Positions 8,289 through 14,950 of a stretch of 23,853 bases of DNA are shown here, piece by piece. This stretch comes from Planctomycetaceae bacterium UBA2671 (GTDB lineage: Bacteria; Planctomycetota; Planctomycetia; Planctomycetales; Planctomycetaceae), in NCBI GenBank assembly GCA_002359185.1, contig DEML01000066.1:1-23853 (forward strand). The letters run 5' to 3'. Numbering within the stretch: position 1 is the first letter of the stretch; each line of letters starts with the position of its first letter. The translations under genes were made by a program, and so were the position numbers. The notes beneath the pieces are model-generated. The model saw only the letters and a program-made list of their open reading frames with translations. It was not told the origin of the DNA and did no database searches.

Positions 8289-8816
8289 ATGCCTGCTGAC
8301 GATTCCACAACCACTGAATTCCAAAAACAGCGTTTTGATCGCTGGTACGACAATTATGCGCCGCGTATTATGGCCTTTATTGCCTCACGGGTGCGTCACA
8401 AGGAGTCGGCCCGGGACATTTCCCAAACCGTGTGGAAGAATGTCTGGAGGGCCAGTGACAGCTACCAGGAACAGAACTTTTCCGGCTGGGTGCACCAAAT
8501 CGCCAGAAATGAAATCGCCAACTACGGACGCAAACGCACCCAACTGTCTCAGGAACAGCCCAATACTGCTTTTATCGAACAGGCGATTCACCAGCCACAC
8601 AATGCACCAGAAGAACGACTTTTGTATCTTCAGGATTGTATTGAGCAGGCTGGTGAGCCTTATCGAACGACGATTCTCCTGTTTTTTCAGGAAGAACTTT
8701 CCTATGAACAAATTGCCGAACAAACTTCACTACCTCAGGGAACAATTGCCTCGCGAGTCTCACGTGGCAAACTGGCAATCGGCGACTGCATTAAACGTAA
8801 GATGAATTCATGTTAG
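8289..8816 (+). CDS. ECF-type RNA polymerase sigma factor
   Basis: This is a 175-aa group 4 sigma factor. Region 2 covers residues about 15-85 (FDRWYDNYAPRIMAFI, then ARDISQTVWKNVWRA and GWVHQIARNEIANYGR). Region 4 covers about 115-170 with the helix-turn-helix YEQIAEQTSLPQGTIASRVSRGK. Such factors redirect RNA polymerase to a small regulon and are usually held by a membrane anti-sigma factor. The next gene overlaps this one by 7 bp and encodes a single-pass membrane protein, the standard layout for such a pair. The start is the ATG at 8289; a GTG at 8286 directly before it is the alternative. No strong Shine-Dalgarno is seen. The likely regulon includes the caspase-FGE gene just downstream, by position only. 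Confidence 0.88.
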   Translation: MPADDSTTTEFQKQRFDRWYDNYAPRIMAFIASRVRHKESARDISQTVWKNVWRASDSYQEQNFSGWVHQIARNEIANYGRKRTQLSQEQPNTAFIEQAIHQPHNAPEERLLYLQDCIEQAGEPYRTTILLFFQEELSYEQIAEQTSLPQGTIASRVSRGKLAIGDCIKRKMNSC

Positions 8817-9691
8817 TCTGTCTAACCATTCCCGATCTGCCTGAAGACTGGCCTGCCTGGCTGGAACAACAACTCATCGGCTTGCAACTGGCCGAGTTGG
8901 TGGAGGAATTGCCTGTCTTTACAGGAGTCGCTGATCGCACCGAGATTCAACTCCCAGATGTGCTGCAGGAACAGGAACAACAGGTTTATGAATCTGGTCT
9001 CCATGTCCTGTCTCCGATTCAGATCAAACAATTATTAACTGCTCCCCATCTGCTATTTGAGCTGCAAGAGCAGATTTTGCTCCAAGGTGGTGAATACTGG
9101 TCACAGCTTTCTCTTTCTACCTCTCAGCGGGAATTACTCGATGACCAGCGAAAACAACTGGCTACAGAAATCGCTGGAGATCAGACTGCAATTACGCCAC
9201 CGGTGAGCCAACCAACGCGACACAGTTCAAAATGGTCTTCCTGGAAAACTCTGATTGTCCCCGGGGTCGCCTTGTTAGTGCTAGTGGGGATTGTCACGGT
9301 GTGGAACAAACCGGTCGCTTCTGGGAGTTGGGGATTTCAGCAAGGAGGATTACTGTCAGCCGATCTGAATGCCCGTGCTTATCTTGATTCTCTGGCGGAT
9401 GCAGCAGGACAATGGTTCAACAAACGTCCTGAATCAGCGGAAAATCTGGCGACTCGGCTGCAGCAATTCAGTGATGGATGCCAGACCCTCATCACAGCCC
9501 CGCATCCCCAGCTGTCAGAAACAGACAAAGACTGGTTGATTGAGCGATGTCAGGCCTGGAAAGACAAAATTGATAAGCAACTGGTCGATTTGCAAACCGG
9601 ACAGAAGTCGTACATGCAGACACTGGCTGCAGCGAATGAAACAATCAATAAGCTGATCACCGCATTACGGGATCGATCGGTTACCGCTTAG
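8810..9691 (+). CDS. Single-pass membrane protein, probable anti-sigma regulator
   Basis: This 293-aa protein has an acidic, Gln/Leu-rich cytoplasmic N-terminal region (1-140), one transmembrane helix (about 147-165, TLIVPGVALLVLVGIVTVW), and an outer region of about 120 residues that is mostly helical (KDKIDKQLVDLQ, ANETINKLITALRD). The ATG overlaps the sigma-factor stop (shared bases 8810-8816), so translation is probably coupled. By position and topology it would hold the ECF sigma factor at the membrane and sense an outer signal. I see no zinc-binding HxxxCxxC motif, so it is not a typical ZAS anti-sigma factor, and the family is not recognised. Role is inferred from context only. Confidence 0.6.
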   Translation: MLVCLTIPDLPEDWPAWLEQQLIGLQLAELVEELPVFTGVADRTEIQLPDVLQEQEQQVYESGLHVLSPIQIKQLLTAPHLLFELQEQILLQGGEYWSQLSLSTSQRELLDDQRKQLATEIAGDQTAITPPVSQPTRHSSKWSSWKTLIVPGVALLVLVGIVTVWNKPVASGSWGFQQGGLLSADLNARAYLDSLADAAGQWFNKRPESAENLATRLQQFSDGCQTLITAPHPQLSETDKDWLIERCQAWKDKIDKQLVDLQTGQKSYMQTLAAANETINKLITALRDRSVTA

Positions 9692-9770
9692 AAGTCAAAC
9701 AATTGAGGTTGGAAGTTGCTTGAGAACAAAGTCACAAACGCTGATCGAATTTATTGATCGAGAGTAAAAC

Positions 9771-9780
9771 GGCGTCACAT
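9771..9780 (+). promoter_or_regulatory. GGCGTCACA site upstream of the first caspase-FGE gene
   Basis: GGCGTCACAT lies 32 bases before the ATG at 9812, in a 120-bp gap after the membrane-protein gene. The same core recurs at 16975, 19999 (as GGTGTCACA) and 20799 (reverse). It may be a promoter element or operator used by one of the ECF factors. This is inference from recurrence only. Confidence 0.35.
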
Positions 9781-9811
9781 ACATTATTGTCTGGCAAACA
9801 AGGCCCCGATC

Positions 9812-11425
9812 ATGAATCAATTCTATCTTACGTCAATACCCCTTTTGTCAGCCATTTGTCTGGCACTTTCTCCCTCCCTGTTGCAGGCAGAAAAATATGC
9901 CTTTATTGTCGGTGTGGGGGGATACAATGAGACGGAACTGAGGCCTCTGGGAGATTATCCCCGTAATGACGCAATTGAACTTCGGAATTTGTTACTGCAG
10001 TCAGGTTACAAACGCGAAAATATTGTGCTGATGGTGGACGATTTAACTCAGCAACCTGCAGGAGCACAACCGGGGCGGTACCTGCCGGAAGCCTCGAAGA
10101 TCAAAAAAGAACTGAGTCTCTTAATTCCTGGCCTTGAGCGTGAGGACTCTCTGATTGTGGCCTTGGCTGGTCATGGCGTGCAGTTCAAAGCAGATAAGGA
10201 ACCTTACTTTTGCCCCTTGGATGCACGAATCAGTGACAAATCGACACTTATATCGCTGTTGTGGTTGTATGATCAGTTAAAATATGACAATCCGTCTGGT
10301 GTCGGCTGCAAACCCCGGCAAAAACTGCTGCTCTACGATGCCTGTCGCAACAATCCGACTCCTGAATCGAAACGTAGCATTACAACCAGTCGTGGTCTGG
10401 CCAGCAATTCTCTGCCGCAGATTGCTCCGCTGCCTGAAGGCCTGGTGGCTTTATTCAGTTGCGCAGAAGGGCAGGAAGCTCATCAGCACGAACCCCTGAA
10501 ACATGGGGTTTTCTTTTATCATGTTTTGGAAGGCTTGAAAGGGAAAGCTGATGGCGATAGGGACCGTAAAATTACCCTGGATGAAGTCATCGCCTATACG
10601 AAATCACAAACCCAGATTTACGCACGACTCAATCTGGCAATCTCACAAACACCCCGTCAAAAAGGATACTTCGATGGTATCTGGGAACTGAACTCCCTGC
10701 CTGACACGATCCCCTTCACCAACAGCATCGGCATGCAGCTGGTGCCGATCCAGGCCGGTTCGTTTACGATGGGGTCGAATGACGGTGGTGACAACGAGAA
10801 GCCGCCACATCTGGTCACAATCGGCCAAGCTTTTTTTATGCAGAGCACGGAAGTGACGCAGTCCCAGTGGCAGGCGGTGATGGGCACGAAACCCTGGAAG
10901 GGAGAGGTTTATGTCAAAGAGGGTTCCGACTACCCTGCCACGTATGTCAGCTGGGAGGATGCGGTCGCGTTTTGCCAAAAGTTGTCGCAGGGTGAGGGGA
11001 AAACTTATCGTCTGCCAACGGAAGCGGAATGGGAATATGCCTGCCGGGCTGGGACGACGTCGGCGTATTCCTTCGGGGATGATGCCAGCCAGTTGAGCGA
11101 CTACGCCTGGTGGGGTGGAATTTTGGGGGATGGAAATGCGAAGTCGGAGCAATATGCCCACGTCGTCGGAACGAAAAAGCCGAACCCGTGGGGGCTGTAT
11201 GATCTGCACGGAAATGCTTATGAATGGTGCAGCGACTGGTATGATAAAGAGTATTATGCCAACAGTACTGCACGTGATCCAAACGGCCCAGACTCCGGCT
11301 CGTTTCGTGTGTTGCGGGGCGGCTCGTGGTACTACTACGCGATCTCCGCGCGTTCCTCGTATCGCAACGTACGCACGCCCGACCTCCGCCTCAATTTCAT
11401 CGGTTTTCGAGTTGTTGCTGAGTGA
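9812..11425 (+). CDS. Secreted caspase-like protease fused to FGE-sulfatase (C-lectin fold) domain; DGR target
   Basis: This 537-aa protein has a signal peptide (1-26, ending LLQA). A caspase/peptidase C14 domain covers about 27-290, with the catalytic dyad His121 in LAGHGVQ and Cys178 in YDACRNNP. An FGE-sulfatase domain covers about 302-537 (FTNSIGMQLVPI, YRLPTEAEWEYACRAG, WGLYDLHGNAYEWC, LRGGSW, GFRVV). The last 32 residues after GGSW show the pattern of a retroelement-diversified ligand-binding surface when compared with the paralogue on the opposite strand. It is probably exported and uses the lectin-type face to bind a ligand, with the protease as effector. The FGE domain here is likely a binding scaffold rather than a formylglycine-generating enzyme. 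The upstream sigma/anti-sigma pair on the same strand may control it. Confidence 0.85.
   Translation: MNQFYLTSIPLLSAICLALSPSLLQAEKYAFIVGVGGYNETELRPLGDYPRNDAIELRNLLLQSGYKRENIVLMVDDLTQQPAGAQPGRYLPEASKIKKELSLLIPGLEREDSLIVALAGHGVQFKADKEPYFCPLDARISDKSTLISLLWLYDQLKYDNPSGVGCKPRQKLLLYDACRNNPTPESKRSITTSRGLASNSLPQIAPLPEGLVALFSCAEGQEAHQHEPLKHGVFFYHVLEGLKGKADGDRDRKITLDEVIAYTKSQTQIYARLNLAISQTPRQKGYFDGIWELNSLPDTIPFTNSIGMQLVPIQAGSFTMGSNDGGDNEKPPHLVTIGQAFFMQSTEVTQSQWQAVMGTKPWKGEVYVKEGSDYPATYVSWEDAVAFCQKLSQGEGKTYRLPTEAEWEYACRAGTTSAYSFGDDASQLSDYAWWGGILGDGNAKSEQYAHVVGTKKPNPWGLYDLHGNAYEWCSDWYDKEYYANSTARDPNGPDSGSFRVLRGGSWYYYAISARSSYRNVRTPDLRLNFIGFRVVAE
11309..11425 (+). repeat. Candidate DGR variable region 1 (VR1)
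   Basis: This is the last 39 codons of the first caspase-FGE gene. From Trp506 on, aligned with the paralogue at 11966-12085, 12 of the first 21 codons are identical to the base. The other nine differ at 14 first or second codon positions and one third position. Variable codons read TAC, TAC, TCC, TAT, AAC, GTA, CGC, CTC, CTC here. Nearly all end in C or T, as AAC/AAT template codons would give after adenine-directed mutagenesis. Similarity continues some 20 bp past the stop. Confidence 0.75.
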
Positions 11426-11535
11426 GTTTCATCCCATTCATCTATCGTTCCCGATGTCGATTCTGCGATGAACCAAGTTCCACAAGCACGAACGGCCAGT
11501 GATAAGAGGATGACTCGGTTCGTCTCCTAGTTCCG

Positions 11536-11804
11536 GTGGGATTTCAAGATCATTCCCCGAGGGCCCAATCCGAGTTGGTAACCCATCTCCAACCAACGCA
11601 CCGGGCTATTATGTATCTGGGATTTCAAGTGGGTCGCAAACAACTCCGCATGTCGCAGCAGGGATTCGTCGATTCATACGCAGAGCACGGCAGCAGATGT
11701 ACAAATTCTCCCAAGGAATGTTCACTCTGCAGGATGTTCCGGTGTCTCTAAAGGCGTGGCAGGCCCACTTGCGGGAACAAATTCCTGGGCGATTCAGCAG
11801 GTAA
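11536..11804 (+). pseudogene. Reverse transcriptase C-terminal remnant, DGR type, frameshifted
   Basis: The first frame (11536-11661) gives HLQPTHRAI followed by YLGFQVGRKQLRMSQQ. A one-base shift near 11662 continues it as IRRFIRRARQQMYKFSQG, then FTLQDVPVSLKAWQAHLREQ, ending at TAA 11802-11804. This matches the end of DGR and related reverse transcriptases: the L-G-F segment after the catalytic core, an arginine-rich helix (RRFRRR.R), and a final helix with SW.aH. The palm with its catalytic aspartates is not found upstream; only about 110 bp lie between the first VR gene and this fragment. The gene is therefore truncated and frameshifted. Group II intron or retron origin is less likely given the flanking variable regions. 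The 5' limit is uncertain. Confidence 0.65.
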
Positions 11805-11965
11805 TCATCCGGGAGCAGCTGCGGTTCCGAAGAAGCGAGTGAAGGCCACCCATAAAAAACTGCTCCCTGACTGCGACCGGGCGATTCAGAGGCACTGAGG
11901 CACAGAAGGGCAGAGACCAGAGAAACAGATTCCCAGAGTCCGCAGGAGGATAACTGGGAAGAAAC
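11805..11965. other. Intergenic stretch between RT remnant and second VR gene
   Basis: No gene, template repeat or AAC-rich copy of the variable regions is visible here or in 11426-11535. The stretch next to 11966 resembles the sequence after VR1 for about 20 bp when read on the minus strand. Confidence 0.5.
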
Positions 11966-12085
11966 TCACTCACACACAACACGAAAACCGACACGGCCGC
12001 CGCCGCGGCCGTCGGGCGTGAAGTCGTCGCGATCCGAGGAACGCGCGTCGATCGCGTCGTAGAGCCACGAGCCGCCCCGCAACAC
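11966..12085 (-). repeat. Candidate DGR variable region 2 (VR2)
   Basis: This is the last 40 codons of the second caspase-FGE gene, ending at TGA 11968-11966. After Trp528 the codons at the variable sites are CTC, GAC, GAC, GAT, GAC, GAC, TTC, GGC, GGC, against TAC, TAC, TCC, TAT, AAC, GTA, CGC, CTC, CTC in VR1. The constant codons between them (for example GCG, CGT, TCC, TCG, ACG, CCC) are identical. VR2 is one codon longer than VR1 near its end. It is very GC-rich because most former adenines now read G or C. Confidence 0.75.
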
Positions 12086-13648
12086 ACGAGAAGACCCGGA
12101 GCCTGGTCCCTGCGGATCGGAGGCCGGACTGCTGGCATAGTAATCTTGCCCGTGCCAGTCGCTGCACCATTCACTAACATTACCATGCAGATCGTGCAGG
12201 CCCCACGAGTTGGCCCGTTTCCGGCCCACTTCATGGGCATATTTCTCACCGATATTCCAGGCATTCTCAGTGTACCAAGCATAGTCACCCAGTTGGCTGG
12301 CATCATCCCCGAAGGAATATGCCGACGTCGTCCCAGCCCGGCAGGCATATTCCCATTCCGCTTCCGTCGGCAGACGATACGTTTTCCCCTCCCGCTGCGA
12401 CAGCTTTTGGCAGAACTCCACCGCATCGTCCCAGCTGACGACAGTCGCCGGGTAACTGGAACCCTCTTTGACATAATTAAACCCCTTCCAGGGCTCTGTC
12501 CCCATGACGGATTTCCACTGGGACTGCGTCACTTCCGTGCTCTGCATAAAAAAGGCTTGGCTGATTGTCACCTGATGCGGCGGCTTTTCGTCGTCCTCAC
12601 CGTCTTTAGACCCCATTGTGAATGAACCGGACGGGATCGGCACCAGTTTCATTCCGATGCTGTTGGTGAAGGCCTGCGGTGCAACGGATGGGGGATCGGG
12701 GGGGAGGGGCTGCATCGGGACTGGAGTCACACGTGCCAAAGTTTTCAGTTCGATCAAGGGAATTGTCAGCCGAAATTCTCCCTTTAATTCCGGAGCCTGA
12801 CGAGCCCCGTTGTATTTATTCCGCACAAAATCATACGTGCTGGCCGAAACATGTTCGCTCAACTCGGCGATCGTGATCTGGCTGTCTGCAGGTCGCGATG
12901 CAGAACTTGTATCGGCATCCCCTTGCAGACCTTTAATGACATGATGAAAGAACACGCCGTGCTGAAGATCCCTATCCTCAAAAGCCAGCTGATTTTCCGA
13001 ACAACTGAAAAAAGCTGCCGAGCCCCCCGGAGGTGGGGGCAACGCTGGCAATGTTGAGGAGGCCAGACGACTGTTTCCCGGTTTGGATGGATCATTACGG
13101 CACGCATCCACCAGCAGCAGTTTGCCACCAGCCCGGCAAGTTTTTAACGCTGCATACAGTTCCCCCAGATCGATCAGACGATTCCGGTCAGTGATGTCGT
13201 TGGCCGACTTCACTTTCAAGATATCCGCATCGGCTGGACAAAAATAGAAGCGTGTCGTCTTCTGCTGAGGATTATCCGCATCAATCAGGTCGTATTTCAC
13301 ACCATGCCCGGCCAGCGCCACCAACACGAGATCGTCTGGCTTCAGGAAGGGGTTATCCAGAATCGCCGCAATTTGATCACGAATGTAGTCCGATAACGGA
13401 GCAAAAACTTCTTTTCCCAAGATACGTCCCTGCGTCTGCGTCATTACGGTGACATCGTAACCTCCGGCCTCAAGAGTTTTGGCCAGTTCATGGGCGTCAT
13501 TTTCCGTATAAGCCAGTTGCGGCAACGGCTGCCCTGGACGGTAGGTTTTGACACCCACCACCAGAGCGTAACGTTTGGCTCCCCAGGCGGGAGAGTTTAG
13601 TGCCGCAACCAGCAGCAACAGAGATAACAGTATGCGTCGGAAATGCAT
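11966..13648 (-). CDS. Secreted caspase-like protease fused to FGE-sulfatase domain (second copy); DGR target
   Basis: This 560-aa protein starts at ATG 13648 with GAGG six bases upstream. An ATG 24 codons earlier would put extra residues before the signal peptide and is rejected. It has a signal peptide (1-23, LLSLLLLVAAL), a caspase domain of about 24-300 with His115 in LAGHGVKY and Cys183 in VDACRNDP, a proline-rich linker (PVPMQPLPPDPPSV), and an FGE-sulfatase domain of 327-560 ending in LRGGSW and the variable tail. The FGE part is strikingly close at DNA level to the first copy, while the caspase parts are more diverged, pointing to duplication or conversion of the 3' module. It is the last gene of a minus-strand group with 13717-14865 and 14951-16741. 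Role as for the first copy: a ligand-sensing secreted protease, inferred. Confidence 0.85.
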   Translation of the reverse strand: MHFRRILLSLLLLVAALNSPAWGAKRYALVVGVKTYRPGQPLPQLAYTENDAHELAKTLEAGGYDVTVMTQTQGRILGKEVFAPLSDYIRDQIAAILDNPFLKPDDLVLVALAGHGVKYDLIDADNPQQKTTRFYFCPADADILKVKSANDITDRNRLIDLGELYAALKTCRAGGKLLLVDACRNDPSKPGNSRLASSTLPALPPPPGGSAAFFSCSENQLAFEDRDLQHGVFFHHVIKGLQGDADTSSASRPADSQITIAELSEHVSASTYDFVRNKYNGARQAPELKGEFRLTIPLIELKTLARVTPVPMQPLPPDPPSVAPQAFTNSIGMKLVPIPSGSFTMGSKDGEDDEKPPHQVTISQAFFMQSTEVTQSQWKSVMGTEPWKGFNYVKEGSSYPATVVSWDDAVEFCQKLSQREGKTYRLPTEAEWEYACRAGTTSAYSFGDDASQLGDYAWYTENAWNIGEKYAHEVGRKRANSWGLHDLHGNVSEWCSDWHGQDYYASSPASDPQGPGSGSSRVLRGGSWLYDAIDARSSDRDDFTPDGRGGGRVGFRVVCE

Positions 13649-13716
13649 TTTAGACCTCATGGGAAGCAGGTCTCCTACTGGAAGAGAAAAACTCGAGTTT
13701 AAAGAACTTGACAACA

Positions 13717-14865
13717 TCACCGTTCGTAACGAATCGTTAACTCATCACGGACCAGACCAATATAACGAGTTTCCTTGTTTGTATTGAATTTAATGTCATC
13801 TCCGAAACCTGATCCTCTGGTTTCAGTTTTTGGTTCATCGGCAGGTCGTTGATTGTCGTTTTCCCAGCAGGCACTGAAGCGGGCCTGGATCAATCCGAAA
13901 TCTGCAGAAGGCTGCAGGTGAAGTTTGGCAGTGGCCGTGTCTGCGAAAGTATCGACGACTTTAAATTCGGTGGTTGTACTCTCATTGCGATGCCAGCCCA
14001 GCACATCGAGCTGCGAGTGGGGTTTGATGATCCAGTAAGTATTTTTGATGTCGCTGAACTGGAAGCAGTTGATGCCATCAATCCGGAGATCCACTGCGGC
14101 TTCATGGGGAGAGTTATTGATCAGTCTGACCCCATATATTTCTGATGGATCAAGTTGAAGAAAGGGAAGTTTTTTTTCCATGGTGATTTCGCGTGTTACA
14201 TACCGGCCTTTTTCTTTGACAATCACTTCAATGGCATACTGGCCGGTCTTCCCCTGTAGTCGGGCATTTTTAATTTCGACCTGAGGCTCGTGGTAGCTTT
14301 CACGTATCTGTTGGTTGAGTTCTCTCTGGTCTGTCACTACGGAACCTGATCGATTGCCAGGCTTCAATATCGTTAATACGGAATTATCCAGAATCAAACG
14401 CGCTGAGGGTCTTTCGGCTTCAATATCCCCTGTCCGAAGATTAATTAACTGAACGGTGATTTTGATTCCCAACAGAAAGGTAGCCTGATTCGGGTCCACC
14501 TGTTCGTGAGCAGGTTTGCTCTTGTCGATCGATTCTTTGCGATTGGCCACAGTATCATCAAAGAGCTGATAGCGTCCCGTCACTTCAAAAGCGGGGTTTG
14601 TGTCGGTAATGGTTAAACCCGTTTTTTCCAGTTCCTCACCAATGGCGAGTTGTAAGACAGCACCAACATCACCTTTTTCTAATGCAGACGTATTGAACTT
14701 ACCAACGGTCGCTGTGAATTTCTCTTTTTTCTTCATAATACTAAAGATGTCATTAGCGACCGCTGCCATCTCTTTCTGTAGAACCGAGGGGACTGACTGT
14801 GCATAGATCGGGCTGACCGACAGGAACAGGATGACCAGAGTTAATAACGGCAGTATACGTTTCAT
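13717..14865 (-). CDS. Secreted protein of unknown family next to the caspase gene
   Basis: This 382-aa protein starts at ATG 14865 (AAGGA upstream), directly before a signal peptide MKRILPLLTLVILFLSVSPI ending in YAQ. The frame is open 15 codons further up but those add nothing. Residues about 30-190 form an alpha/beta region (IFSIMKKKEKFTATVGKF, ALEKGDVGAVLQLAIGEEL, GRYQLFDDTVANRKE) that recalls periplasmic CsgG-like or penicillin-binding-protein-activator folds, but this is a guess. The second half is beta-rich (YGVRLINNSPHEAAVDLRID). The gene lies 68 bp upstream of the caspase-FGE gene and 85 bp downstream of the haem-protein gene, all on the minus strand, so they are probably co-transcribed. 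Function unknown; it may assemble or present the secreted protease. Confidence 0.65.
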   Translation of the reverse strand: MKRILPLLTLVILFLSVSPIYAQSVPSVLQKEMAAVANDIFSIMKKKEKFTATVGKFNTSALEKGDVGAVLQLAIGEELEKTGLTITDTNPAFEVTGRYQLFDDTVANRKESIDKSKPAHEQVDPNQATFLLGIKITVQLINLRTGDIEAERPSARLILDNSVLTILKPGNRSGSVVTDQRELNQQIRESYHEPQVEIKNARLQGKTGQYAIEVIVKEKGRYVTREITMEKKLPFLQLDPSEIYGVRLINNSPHEAAVDLRIDGINCFQFSDIKNTYWIIKPHSQLDVLGWHRNESTTTEFKVVDTFADTATAKLHLQPSADFGLIQARFSACWENDNQRPADEPKTETRGSGFGDDIKFNTNKETRYIGLVRDELTIRYER

Positions 14866-14950
14866 GTTAACTTCCTTATGAATTCGAGGGATCTCTCCCT
14901 TGGTCTGCAAATATATTGCGTACGGTTTGTAAAGTAATCAATCTGTCGTG

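Noticed and set aside
8335..8805. A 156-codon plus-strand frame inside the ECF sigma gene
   Set aside because: Shifted-frame shadow of a sigma factor with clear region 2 and region 4.
10643..11209. Long minus-strand frames opposite the first caspase-FGE gene
   Set aside because: Antisense shadows of the well-supported FGE coding region; arginine-rich composition typical of such shadows.
11536..11751. A 71-codon frame as an independent small gene
   Set aside because: It makes sense only as the first half of the frameshifted reverse transcriptase tail; its last third is out of frame with the recognisable part.
11794..12625. Long frames in other frames or strands over the second FGE domain
   Set aside because: They overlap the supported caspase-FGE gene out of frame and have no family resemblance of their own.
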